Shown one piece after another: positions 41,232-50,113 of a stretch of 64,000 nt of DNA. Under the pieces are notes generated by a model. It was given only the letters and a program-made list of their open reading frames with translations. It ran no database searches and was not told the DNA's origin. The stretch's first letter is position 1; every line of letters begins with the position of its first letter. The DNA lies in assembly GCA_017529425.1 (NCBI GenBank), contig JAFXNQ010000039.1, positions 26,981 through 90,980 on the forward strand. Direction: 5' to 3'. This DNA comes from Bacteroidales bacterium. Its GTDB lineage: Bacteria; Bacteroidota; Bacteroidia; Bacteroidales; UBA932. Position numbers and translations under genes: made by a program.

Positions 41232-42178
41232 TTAAGCTCTTCCTCTACTTTGAATTTTGCAACAGCACCAAACTTGGGGTCGGTAAGAATCTGCTTGTAG
41301 TAGGCGCAAGCCTTTGCGCGGTCTTTGCGACCCTCGTATGCAGTGGCAAGCTGATATATGATCTGTGACTTGTCGCTGGCGTTGGGAGAGAGGGCAAGAT
41401 AAGCCTCAAACGCGCCGATAGCGGTATCGTACTGTTTCAGGTTCAGGGCGCTTACACCGATGAGTTTCTGGGCGTTGGGAGAATCCATTGCCTGTGCGGA
41501 GAGCTGTGCGTTCTCCATGCAGCCGCGGTTGTCTTTTGCCTTCTGGCAAGCGACAGCTTTTTTGAGGTAGCAGTTGGAAATCTGCTTCTTGGCATCCTTC
41601 TCAACATTAGTGCCCTCACCCAGGGTAGCTGCACTTGCAAAGGTCTCGATAGCAGCGTCAACATTGCCGGCACCCACGTAAGACTGACCCAGACGCATCA
41701 GGGCTTTGGTATTGGTGGTGTCGGCAGCTACAACCGCCTTGAAAGCGTTAACAGCCTCATCAAAGTTCTTGGCGTTAATCATTGCGCTACCCTTTGCCAT
41801 GTATACCTGAGGGATCAGAGCCTCGGCCTTGCTGTACACATCGTCGTTGTTGTTGAACTCTGTGGAGGTCTCGACAGCCTTGCGGCAGTTCTCGATAGCA
41901 GCGTCAAATTCGCTGGCTTCGGCAGCCTCTTCTGCGAGCTTCATATAAATCTTGGGGATAATATCCTGACAGTCGTTCACAACATTGCTGGCCTCTTCTC
42001 CAAGGGTTTTGGCCATATCCAGACACTCGAGGAATTTAGGAAGTGCTTCTGCAATATTGCCCTCGTTAAGCATTGTGCCGGCTTCATTGTAAAGATTGAC
42101 GGCAGTTTCAATATCCTGGGCTTTTGCAAAGCAGAATGTCGCCATTGCGACAACCAAAGTGATAAATATCTTTTTCAT
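41219..42178 (-). CDS. Exported TPR-repeat protein
   Basis: Start at 42178 (MKKIFITLVVAMATFCFAKA), 319 aa, Sec signal peptide of about 20 residues. TPR-like helical pairs span the rest: ETAVNLYNEAGTMLNEGNIAEALPKFL, AKNFDEAVNAFKAVVAADTTNTKALMRLGQSY, LKQYDTAIGAFEAYLALSPNASDKSQI. Probably a periplasmic protein-interaction module. It has its own promoter box and heads the packed run down to DUF3109. Confidence 0.8.
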   Translation of the reverse strand: MKKIFITLVVAMATFCFAKAQDIETAVNLYNEAGTMLNEGNIAEALPKFLECLDMAKTLGEEASNVVNDCQDIIPKIYMKLAEEAAEASEFDAAIENCRKAVETSTEFNNNDDVYSKAEALIPQVYMAKGSAMINAKNFDEAVNAFKAVVAADTTNTKALMRLGQSYVGAGNVDAAIETFASAATLGEGTNVEKDAKKQISNCYLKKAVACQKAKDNRGCMENAQLSAQAMDSPNAQKLIGVSALNLKQYDTAIGAFEAYLALSPNASDKSQIIYQLATAYEGRKDRAKACAYYKQILTDPKFGAVAKFKVEEELKCNQ

Positions 42179-42235
42179 AATGTCAGGTAAAAAAGTTTTC
42201 AACAGGGTTAAAAGCACATTGCGTGCCAAGCATGG

Positions 42236-42243
42236 CAAAGGTA
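42236..42243 (-). promoter_or_regulatory. Promoter -7 box for the TPR-to-DUF3109 run
   Basis: TACCTTTG on the - strand, 58 bp before the start at 42178, in the 73-bp gap after the polyprenyl synthase gene. Confidence 0.5.
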
Positions 42244-42251
42244 TAAAAAAG

Positions 42252-43208
42252 TTACGCTTCGCGCAAACAGAGACTGCCTGCCAGGGAGCAGAGAATATCT
42301 TTGGCGGCAGAGTCGGGGAAAGTGCCCAGCAAACCGGTGGCTTGCGCGGTTTCCCGCTCAAGAATTGCCTGCGCCCCCGCTATTCCGCCATGCTTCTCAA
42401 CGAAAGACAAAACACCCCCGGTACGTCCCTCGTCAATATCTTTGATAACCTCCTCGCGTGCTGCGGCGCCCGCATTATCAAAGGCACAGATCAGCGGCAG
42501 GGTAATCTTCCGCTCCACGATATCGACCATGGTAGGTTTGCCTATTGATAGTGATGGTGAGTAGTCCAGAATATCGTCCCTCATCTGGAAAGCGAGTCCC
42601 AGATGCAAGGCAAACGCGTCCATCGACTCCAACTGTGCATCGGAACAGCCAGAATTACGGGCGCCGCTCTTCATCGCCGCCCTGAACAGGGAGGCGGTCT
42701 TACAGGAAATTATGCGGATATAATCGTCGTATGTGGTATCCAGGCTCGCCGCCTTCTCTATCTGGAACATCTCCCCCCGAGAGAGCTCGTCCAGACAGAC
42801 AGAGAAATAGCGGAACGTCTCTGCGTTACACATATCAATCAACGTGGTGACCCCCCTGGCAAGCCAGTAATCACCCACAAGCACAGAGGCTCTGGGCGAT
42901 ATCAGGGCACTGACAGTGGGAGAGCCGCGGCGGGTATCGCTGTCATCCGCCACGTCATCGTGAAGCAGGGTGGCGGTATGAATCATCTCACTGGACACTG
43001 CACATGCAACGCTGGCCGGGCTGCAATACCCCGCGCACAGGTGTGCCGCCAGCATGGCCAACACTGGACGCAACTGCTTCCCGCTCCGCGCCAGAAGATA
43101 CTGGTTAACCTTGTTCAGGAGGGGTATTTCGCAAGAAAGCTTCTTTTCAAAAAGCTCTTCAAACTTCTGCCAGTCACTACCCAGGAATGTCTTTGCCTGA
43201 GCAATCAT
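42252..43208 (-). CDS. Polyprenyl diphosphate synthase
   Basis: Adds isopentenyl units to an allylic diphosphate to make the long-chain quinone or undecaprenyl-type lipid. 318 aa. First aspartate-rich motif DDVADDSDTRRG near residue 95, second FQMRDDILDYS near residue 215, KQLRPVLAMLAA near residue 50. Fits the octaprenyl/heptaprenyl synthase (IspB-like) group that makes menaquinone side chains. It lies 4 bp after the OM barrel gene. Confidence 0.88.
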   Translation of the reverse strand: MIAQAKTFLGSDWQKFEELFEKKLSCEIPLLNKVNQYLLARSGKQLRPVLAMLAAHLCAGYCSPASVACAVSSEMIHTATLLHDDVADDSDTRRGSPTVSALISPRASVLVGDYWLARGVTTLIDMCNAETFRYFSVCLDELSRGEMFQIEKAASLDTTYDDYIRIISCKTASLFRAAMKSGARNSGCSDAQLESMDAFALHLGLAFQMRDDILDYSPSLSIGKPTMVDIVERKITLPLICAFDNAGAAAREEVIKDIDEGRTGGVLSFVEKHGGIAGAQAILERETAQATGLLGTFPDSAAKDILCSLAGSLCLREA

Positions 43209-43211
43209 ACC

Positions 43212-43856
43212 TTAGAACATATATGCCATAGAGATCTGCAGGCAGCGGGCATTGAGCCGGTCGATACCTGCAATCTGATCTTTATAAGCTTCCAGGTTGG
43301 CAACAGCGCCAAAGTTCCAGTTATATGTGACGCTGAGCTGTATGCGGTCCAACAGGTCCAGACCGCCACCGACGCTCACACCGTATTCAAAACGGTTTGC
43401 ACCGGTGGTGACATTATGGTCATCAAGAGTGTTTCCCGCAGCAGTGTCACTGGTAACGTTCTGGAAGTCATATCCTATGAAGGGTGCAACCTGCAGGAAC
43501 GGACGCAGCACTATCAGATCGATACCCCACTGCACATTGACCGGCAGCTCCAGGTAAGACATCTTCCAGTTGGTTACGTTATCGATGCGGGTCCCGCGCA
43601 CATTGTATAACAGCTCGGGCTGGAGTTTGAAACCGTTCCAGGAGTTGGTACGGTAACCGACGCCGACGTTGAAGTTGGTGAAGTTCTTGAAAGTACTCGC
43701 GGAGAATACATCTGAAATCACCGTAGCTACATCGCGGTTGAGATCCATGTTGGAGTTTGACACGCCCGCCTTGATAAGGAAGCCCCCTGCCGATGCAGAC
43801 AGACTCAGCAGCAAACCGGCAACAGACGCCGCTGCAAGTGAAACAATCCGCTTCAT
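43212..43856 (-). CDS. Outer-membrane beta-barrel protein (porin family)
   Basis: 214 aa with a Sec signal peptide (LAAASVAGLLLSLSASAGG). The mature chain has alternating aromatic and polar strands such as FNVGVGYRTNSWNGFKLQPELLY, YLELPVNVQWG, APFIGYDF and IQLSVTYNWNFG and ends in MAYMF with a terminal Phe, typical of an OmpA-like 8-strand barrel. No function can be assigned. It starts 4 bp after trxA. Confidence 0.78.
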   Translation of the reverse strand: MKRIVSLAAASVAGLLLSLSASAGGFLIKAGVSNSNMDLNRDVATVISDVFSASTFKNFTNFNVGVGYRTNSWNGFKLQPELLYNVRGTRIDNVTNWKMSYLELPVNVQWGIDLIVLRPFLQVAPFIGYDFQNVTSDTAAGNTLDDHNVTTGANRFEYGVSVGGGLDLLDRIQLSVTYNWNFGAVANLEAYKDQIAGIDRLNARCLQISMAYMF

Positions 43857-43860
43857 AAAT

Positions 43861-44175
43861 TTATAAAAGGGCGTTGAGTTTCTCTACTAATGCACTCTTT
43901 GGGTTTACGCCGACGAGGCGGTCTACCACCTGTCCGTCTTTGAAAAAGATGAATGTGGGGATATTGCGGATACCGTACTGAGTAGGGAACTGTGACGCCT
44001 CATCCACATCACACTTAGCCACAACCGCGCGGCCTTCAAACTCGGCAGCCACTTCATCGACAACGGGAGCCATAGCCCTGCACGGGCCGCACCAGGTTGC
44101 CCAGAAATCTACCAGCACGGGCTTGCCGCCGGCAAGGATTTCAGCAAAATTAGAATCGTTAATAACTTGTGCCAT
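43861..44175 (-). CDS. trxA: Thioredoxin
   Basis: 104 aa cytoplasmic thiol reductant. Active site WCGPC at residues 28-32, VLVDFWAT upstream, the cis-proline in IRNIPTFIFFKDG near residue 72 and the C-terminal LVEKLNALL. Starts 26 bp before the stop of the PG0541-like gene region, with its own -7 box. Confidence 0.96.
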   Translation of the reverse strand: MAQVINDSNFAEILAGGKPVLVDFWATWCGPCRAMAPVVDEVAAEFEGRAVVAKCDVDEASQFPTQYGIRNIPTFIFFKDGQVVDRLVGVNPKSALVEKLNALL

Positions 44176-44200
44176 AGCGATATTTCTTTTTAGGGTTTTA

Positions 44201-44208
44201 CAAAATTA
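44201..44208 (-). promoter_or_regulatory. trxA promoter -7 box
   Basis: TAATTTTG on the - strand, 26 bp before the trxA ATG and overlapping the stop codon of the PG0541-like gene. Confidence 0.5.
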
Positions 44209-44499
44209 AACTTCTTTTTCAATATTCCACACAAATGCGCGAACTCCCACCTCTTTGTTTCGCATATCCAGCTTGCGCACCGTGAGCAGGAGCTCATCCA
44301 CTTTCTCGTCCTCCACCACCGTCATCAACGCCGAATTCATCTCCGGCCAGGCGTGAGTGCCGCGATGGGGAACGCCCCCGTTGCTGCCGCGTCCCTGAAC
44401 CTCTTCAAACAGGGTGAATCCCGCTATCTTGAGTTCGTCCAGCATAAACTCCACGCGGGCCGTATTAGCCTGGTTGAATACTATAAAAACTGCTTTCAT
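44206..44499 (-). CDS. PG0541-type transporter-associated protein (PII-like)
   Basis: 97 aa. The AVFIVFNQANTARVEFMLDELKIAGFTLFEEVQGRGSNGG pattern with a ferredoxin-like fold and the C-terminal VGVRAFVWNIEKEV matches the PG0541 family that accompanies RND pumps in Bacteroidales; it resembles a P-II regulator. Role inferred as a pump regulator or adaptor. It begins 3 bp after the RND pump stop and closes the operon. Confidence 0.78.
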   Translation of the reverse strand: MKAVFIVFNQANTARVEFMLDELKIAGFTLFEEVQGRGSNGGVPHRGTHAWPEMNSALMTVVEDEKVDELLLTVRKLDMRNKEVGVRAFVWNIEKEV

Positions 44500-44502
44500 A
44501 CT

Positions 44503-47500
44503 TTACTGTTTAATGGGTTCTGCATCGGGATTGAGCTTCATGAAGATGTATTCCTTACGCTGCTTCTCCTCCTTGTCTCGCTCTCCGTGACGGCTCAGTA
44601 CAGCGTAGAATACCGGCACCACAATAAGGGTGATCAAGGTAGATACCAGCAGGCCGCCGATAACAACCACGCCCATCGGATGCCACATCTCGCTGCCCTC
44701 ACCGGTAGAGAGGGCCATCGGGAGCATACCCAGCAATGTAGTGAGCGCTGTCATAAGCACGGGGCGCAGACGGCTGCGGCCGGAGAGTGCGATAGCCTCG
44801 CCCAGTTCGTAACCACGGTCGCGCATCAGGTTGATGTAGTCCACCAGCACAATACCGTTCTTCACCACGATACCGGTGAGCATAATCAGGCCCAGCGCAC
44901 CGATAAGGTCAAGGGATGTCTTGGTAATCAGCAGCGCGATGATGACGCCGGTAACCGCAAACGGAATCGCGAGCATGATGATGGCGGGTTTGGAGAAGGA
45001 GCCAAACTGCGATGCCATCACCACATAAACCAGCATCAGCACAAGGAACAGCAGCAGCGCCATGTTGCCAAAGCTCTCCTGCTGCTCTTCATAATCGCCG
45101 GAAAGCACGTAGGTGATGCCGTTGGGCATATTGATGTCCTCCATGACCGTCGATATCTGGGCAGCCAGGTCACCCAGCGAAACCTTATAGGGAGTAACGC
45201 TGATGCTTATGTAGCGCTGGCGGCTCTTGCGGTCAATTTTCGGCGGCGCGAAATACTCCTCCACGGTGGCCACCTCGCCAAGCTTAACCCTGCCCCCTGC
45301 GGGCGTCGGGATAGTGAGGTCCATAATGTCGGAGAGACTGTTGCGATTCTCCTCCTGCAGGCGGAGCACTATGGGATATTCATCGCCGTCCTCTTTCAGA
45401 TAACCGACGGTAAGACCGCTGACTCGGTTGCGGATGTAGGTGGACACGGTCGACGAACTGAGCCCCAGTGATGACACTTTCTCCTTATCAATCACCACGT
45501 TGAGTTCCGGACGGTCCTTGTCGCGGCCAATCTTTATGTCGCGGGCTCCCTCCACCCTTGCGCGTATGGCCTCACTCACCTCGCCCGCCACGATATTGGT
45601 AGCGTCAAAGTCATAGCCGTAAATCTCCACATTCACGGTTGAAGCACCGCTACCACCGCCGCCGAATCCGCTCGATACGACGCACTGGTAACGGACAATT
45701 TCCGGATATTTGGCTATTTCCTCACGCAACACCTCCGCAATGTCAAAGATTGAGCGCTTGCGCTCATTCTTCTTGACGCAGACGACCGTCATGGATATGG
45801 TATTGTTGGTGGTATTGTTGAAGATGGCAGATACGCCGCTGGCATCGTTGGTGCCGGCGGTGGTGGCAATACGCTCCAGCTCGGGTACCAGCTCCCTGAT
45901 GCGGCCCTCGAGGGCACGGGCTGTAAGCAGCGTCTGCTCTATCTTGGTGCCGTTCTGCAGCTCTATGTTTATGCTGATACGGCTGTTATCGGTCTGCTGC
46001 ATGAAATCGGTGCCGATGCTGCCGTTAATCACAAACACCAGCGAACCCAAAAACAGCAGAAGTGCCACAATCAAAGTGCCCGCCTTGTTCCTGAGGCAGA
46101 AGCGCAACAGATTGGCGTACCAGTCGTCTATCTTGTCCAGAACGCGAACTACGCTGTTCTCGTACCAGTCTTTGTTCTGCTTGCCCTCTACCAGGCGCCC
46201 CTTTTCATCTACCGATACCTTGCGTGGCTTGAGCATCTTGCTGGCCAGCATGGGGGTCAGGGTGATGGCTACCACGGTAGATGTAGATACCACGATAGTC
46301 ACAATCCAGCCCAGCTCCTTAAACAGCACACCCGCCATACCCTTTAGCATGGTAAGGGGGATAAATACCGCAGCGATAACCAGAGTGGTGGCGATAACGG
46401 AGATCCACACCTCGTTGGTGGCGTAGATGGCCGCCTCGCGCGGCGAGCTGCCGCGGTCAATATGCTTGGAGATGTTCTCCAGCACCACAATCGCATCGTC
46501 CACAACCATACCGATAGCCACCGTAAGGGAGCACAGCGATATGATGTTTATTGAGCTCCCCACAAACCAGAGGTATATGAAGCCCACTATCAAGGCGATG
46601 GGGATGGTGATGCCGATAATGAAGGTCGCGCGCCATTTGCCAAGGAAGAGGAATACCACCAGCACCACGAACAGCAGCGCATACAGGATGGATTCCTCCA
46701 GCGAGTTGATAGAGTTCTCAATATCCTCAGATGTGTCAAACAGCACCCGGATATCTATGTCGCTGGGGAGATTATGTTTGAGGGTCTCTATCTCCTTGCG
46801 TACGTCGCGGCAGATTTTCACCGTGTTGGCACCGGTCTGCTTGGATATACGCATGCGCACACCGTCGCGCCCGTTGATTTTTTCGTCAAGCGAAAGATCC
46901 TTGATGGTATCGCGCACCGAGGCCACATCCTTCACAAACACCTTCTGTCCGGAAGGGGTGGTGGTCACAACGATATCCTCAATCTCGCGGCTGAGAACAT
47001 ACTCGCTGCGGATCTGCAGGTTGTACTGCTCCCTGGTCATCTTCACCACGCCGCCGCTCACGTTCAAATTATTGGCGCTAACCGCAGTGCCTATGCTCTC
47101 CAACGGGATACCGAAGGCATCCAGCTTGTTCTGGTCAACATCGATATAGACATACCGCTCGGGGGCACCCGACACAGAGATGTTACCGATACCGTCCACA
47201 CGATTGAGCTGGGGCACGACCACGTCGTTCATAATCTTGTCCAGGCCGGCATAACTGTCGTCTGCCGTCACGGAATACACGATTACCGGCGCCGCAGAAG
47301 AGTTGAACTTGAAGATGTACGGATTGGTACAGCCGCTGGGCAGGTTGTCCTTGAGCATATCCACATACGAGCGGATATCGTTCATCGCCTCGTCCAGTTC
47401 GGACCCCCACTCCATCTCCAGCAATACGGTGGAGTAGTTATCCTTGGATGTGGATGTCAGGCGCTTGAGATTGTCCACGGAGTTGAGGCTGTTCTCCACC

Positions 47501-47697
47501 AGTTTTGTGACGTTAGCCTCCACCTCCGAGGCGCTCGCGCCCGGATATGTGGTCATCACCGTGATGTACGGCGGGTCCATCTGGGGGAAGCGGTCCACCG
47601 GCAGCTGCAGGAATGCAAACACGCCGATGATTACCACCGCCACATATACCAGAATGGTCGTTACGGGATTGTCAATCGCCGATTTGTAAATACTCAT
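44503..47697 (-). CDS. RND efflux pump permease (HAE1-like)
   Basis: Proton-driven inner-membrane pump for drugs or toxic molecules. 1064 aa with 12 predicted membrane helices and two large periplasmic loops. N-terminal SIYKSAIDNPVTTILVYVAVVIIG, PGASASEVEANVTKLVE, and the proton-relay AIGMVVDDAIVVLENI in TM4 (paired Asp). A second-half AILLFLVLMLVYVVMASQFGS-like TM and GIVVKNGIVLVDYIN (TM10) match the AcrB family. Substrate unknown. It is 12 bp after the adaptor gene stop. Confidence 0.93.
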   Translation of the reverse strand: MSIYKSAIDNPVTTILVYVAVVIIGVFAFLQLPVDRFPQMDPPYITVMTTYPGASASEVEANVTKLVENSLNSVDNLKRLTSTSKDNYSTVLLEMEWGSELDEAMNDIRSYVDMLKDNLPSGCTNPYIFKFNSSAAPVIVYSVTADDSYAGLDKIMNDVVVPQLNRVDGIGNISVSGAPERYVYIDVDQNKLDAFGIPLESIGTAVSANNLNVSGGVVKMTREQYNLQIRSEYVLSREIEDIVVTTTPSGQKVFVKDVASVRDTIKDLSLDEKINGRDGVRMRISKQTGANTVKICRDVRKEIETLKHNLPSDIDIRVLFDTSEDIENSINSLEESILYALLFVVLVVFLFLGKWRATFIIGITIPIALIVGFIYLWFVGSSINIISLCSLTVAIGMVVDDAIVVLENISKHIDRGSSPREAAIYATNEVWISVIATTLVIAAVFIPLTMLKGMAGVLFKELGWIVTIVVSTSTVVAITLTPMLASKMLKPRKVSVDEKGRLVEGKQNKDWYENSVVRVLDKIDDWYANLLRFCLRNKAGTLIVALLLFLGSLVFVINGSIGTDFMQQTDNSRISINIELQNGTKIEQTLLTARALEGRIRELVPELERIATTAGTNDASGVSAIFNNTTNNTISMTVVCVKKNERKRSIFDIAEVLREEIAKYPEIVRYQCVVSSGFGGGGSGASTVNVEIYGYDFDATNIVAGEVSEAIRARVEGARDIKIGRDKDRPELNVVIDKEKVSSLGLSSSTVSTYIRNRVSGLTVGYLKEDGDEYPIVLRLQEENRNSLSDIMDLTIPTPAGGRVKLGEVATVEEYFAPPKIDRKSRQRYISISVTPYKVSLGDLAAQISTVMEDINMPNGITYVLSGDYEEQQESFGNMALLLFLVLMLVYVVMASQFGSFSKPAIIMLAIPFAVTGVIIALLITKTSLDLIGALGLIMLTGIVVKNGIVLVDYINLMRDRGYELGEAIALSGRSRLRPVLMTALTTLLGMLPMALSTGEGSEMWHPMGVVVIGGLLVSTLITLIVVPVFYAVLSRHGERDKEEKQRKEYIFMKLNPDAEPIKQ

Positions 47698-47709
47698 ACG
47701 GCCCTCCTG

Positions 47710-48732
47710 CTAATAAGTTTTGGCAACGTTGAGCTTGCAGCCGTCCACCAGCTTTTCTGCGCCCGTGGTGACTACCTCCACACCCTCAACGACAGCGTCG
47801 GAAAGAACCTCGATCTTATCGTCAAAGCGCTGCCCTATCTGTACAAAAACGCGCTTTGCCACACCGCCATCGTTCAGATAGATGTATCTGTCGTTGGCTC
47901 CGGTGAGCTTCTGCACCGCCTGATAAGGCATCAGCAGCGCCTCGCTGCGGCCCATCTCCAGGGAGGAGTGTACATACATACCGGGGCGCAGCCTCTCGTC
48001 ACCGTTGGGAACGCGCACCTTCACGTTAAAGGTGTGGGTTGCCGGATCGATTGTCGGATAAACAATCTCTATGGTGGCGGGGAACACTGTGTCCGGGTAT
48101 ATCTCGGAGCGGATGTCCACCTTCATCCCGGCCTTCACGCGCGGGTAGTATGTCTCCGGGACAGGCATCAGAGCCTTCAGGGTCCCTATCTGGGTGAGTT
48201 CCAGTATAGCCTGCCCGCTGTAGAGCTCTCCGTCCTCGTAGTTCTTGGCTGAGATTACGCCAGAGATGGGAGCCTTCACAAAAGTATTCTCTTCAAGAAA
48301 CTTGAGACTCTCGCTGGTCTGGTCGTAACTGAGCTTTGTCTGGTCGTAGGTCTGCTGTGACACAGCCCCGCTTGCCACCAGCGCCTCCAGGCGGCTGAGT
48401 TCCATAGCCAGGTTGGCAAAGGTCAGCTTGGTGGTGTTGTATTGCTGCTGGTCCATCCTCACCAGGTTGGCACCGCGCCCCACCCGGCTGCCGACATCAA
48501 CATAGATGTGCTCTATATGGCCAGTAACGCCCGGGGCGATACTTACCTTCTGGTAGCCCTCCAATGTTGTGGAGACCTCGATTGTGCGCATTACCTCAAC
48601 CGGGTGGAGTACGGTTGTCTCTACCAGTTCTTCGCGCACCGCTGCTGCCTGCTGCGCTTTGTCCTGATTCTGCTTGCACGAGACTGCGGCAAGGGCCAGG
48701 ATGCATATCGTCAAAAATGTATGTTTTTTCAT
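47710..48732 (-). CDS. RND efflux periplasmic adaptor, lipoprotein
   Basis: 340 aa membrane-fusion protein. Lipobox ALAAVSC (cysteine at residue 19). Lipoyl halves PGVTGHIEHIYVDVGSRVGRGANLVRMD and FVKAPISGVISAKNYEDGELYS flank a coiled-coil hairpin (about residues 95-140), followed by the beta-barrel with RPGMYVHSSLE. It links the TolC gene (6 bp gap) and the pump. Confidence 0.9.
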   Translation of the reverse strand: MKKHTFLTICILALAAVSCKQNQDKAQQAAAVREELVETTVLHPVEVMRTIEVSTTLEGYQKVSIAPGVTGHIEHIYVDVGSRVGRGANLVRMDQQQYNTTKLTFANLAMELSRLEALVASGAVSQQTYDQTKLSYDQTSESLKFLEENTFVKAPISGVISAKNYEDGELYSGQAILELTQIGTLKALMPVPETYYPRVKAGMKVDIRSEIYPDTVFPATIEIVYPTIDPATHTFNVKVRVPNGDERLRPGMYVHSSLEMGRSEALLMPYQAVQKLTGANDRYIYLNDGGVAKRVFVQIGQRFDDKIEVLSDAVVEGVEVVTTGAEKLVDGCKLNVAKTY

Positions 48733-48737
48733 AATCT

Positions 48738-50042
48738 CTATTTGTTCAACAATTTTTCAAGTGCTATCTGCGCGTTGAGGAACTCCATAATAGACTGTAT
48801 GTAAGTGCTTTGTGCAGATATCAGCGTTGTACCGGTATTGGTGAGATCCATAGCAGAGGAGTAACCAAGTTCGTAGCGGCGGGAGATATTGTCAAACACC
48901 CGCTGTGTAACCTCCAGGTTCTGCCTCTGGGCATTGTAGGTATCGTAGGCGGTGGAGAGGTTATAACAGAGCTGCCGGTGCTGCACCTGGAGCTGCTGCT
49001 CAGTATCGTGCATAGTGTTGAGCTGTTTCTTGTACGCGTGACGGGCCGCCTCCACCTTTTTGGTCTGCTGCAGGGATGTGAACAGGGGGACCGACAGGGT
49101 CGCGCCCACCATATTGGGCGGAGTCATATTCATCACGTTCGCATCCTTGCTCAGATACTCCTTATAACTGTACTGGTGATACGCCGTCAGGCTGGGCAAG
49201 CCAGACATAATGGTGGCTTCCAGCTGCTTCTTGCTCAGCTCGGTGCTCTTGTTTGCCAGCTGCCAGGAGTAGTTGCGCTCCATATCAAACTCCTCGCCCA
49301 CCAGAGCCACATACTCGTCAAGGGTGAGCAACTGGTCCAGCGAGTCGGTGAGATTGATATCGGTATCTACCTCCACATCCAGCAATAGCCTCATAGAGTT
49401 GTACGTCATCTCCAGCGCACGCTTGCTGCTGGCGATGCTGTTCTCCAGCTGCGCCACCTGCACTGCAATCTGATCTGCGGCGGTCTGTTCTCCGGCACCC
49501 ACTTTCACAGAGGTCATAGTCATATCGTGAAGACGCTGCAGGCACTCCAGGTTGCGGCCCAGCAGCGACAGCACCTCCTCAGACACCAGCGCCGACAGAT
49601 AGAGCGTCTTGGCCTGATTTGAAATCTCCTGCTCACTCTGATGGAGGGAAATGTCTGACATCTTTGCGGAGATGTCACTTATCTGGGCATTCACCAGCAA
49701 TGCCGGGGTAAAGGTCAGGCTGGAACGGACTCCCAGCGTCACATACGGGGGCATCGCGATGGTCATTCCGCGCAGGTCCATCTCATAGCCCATAAAGTTG
49801 GAATAATCGGCGCTTGCGGTGACCTGGGGCAGCATTGCAGCAATCGCAGCCCACTTGTTGGCCTTCGCTATGCGGATATCCAGTGCCGCGTTGGCCAGGG
49901 TATTGTTCCTCTCCACGGCCATATCCATAGCCTGCTTCAACGAGAGCGACAGCTCCTCTGCCGCATAAACAGAGAAGGCGGGGAGCACGGTTGCAACAAA
50001 TGCACACACCGAAACCGCCACCTTCTTTATATTGAAAATCAT
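48738..50042 (-). CDS. TolC-family outer-membrane efflux protein
   Basis: 434 aa with signal peptide (FVATVLPAFSVYAAEE). Two OEP repeats: ELSLSLKQAMDMAVERNNTLANA then long helical hairpins such as LSLHQSEQEISNQAKTLYLSAL and QHRQLCYNLSTAYDTYNAQRQNLEVTQRVF. Forms the outer-membrane channel of the tripartite pump encoded downstream. First gene of the operon; no strong TAnnTTTG box was found in the 71-bp gap after the GH2 gene. Confidence 0.9.
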   Translation of the reverse strand: MIFNIKKVAVSVCAFVATVLPAFSVYAAEELSLSLKQAMDMAVERNNTLANAALDIRIAKANKWAAIAAMLPQVTASADYSNFMGYEMDLRGMTIAMPPYVTLGVRSSLTFTPALLVNAQISDISAKMSDISLHQSEQEISNQAKTLYLSALVSEEVLSLLGRNLECLQRLHDMTMTSVKVGAGEQTAADQIAVQVAQLENSIASSKRALEMTYNSMRLLLDVEVDTDINLTDSLDQLLTLDEYVALVGEEFDMERNYSWQLANKSTELSKKQLEATIMSGLPSLTAYHQYSYKEYLSKDANVMNMTPPNMVGATLSVPLFTSLQQTKKVEAARHAYKKQLNTMHDTEQQLQVQHRQLCYNLSTAYDTYNAQRQNLEVTQRVFDNISRRYELGYSSAMDLTNTGTTLISAQSTYIQSIMEFLNAQIALEKLLNK

Positions 50043-50113
50043 AAGTTGTTAATTGATAATGAACGCCAGTATAATGCAAAAAACACGCCACAGGCACTCA
50101 TATCGGCATCTTA

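Noticed and set aside
42252..43208. Geranylgeranyl synthase for carotenoids
   Set aside because: No carotenoid genes nearby; length and motifs fit the general long-chain polyprenyl synthase.
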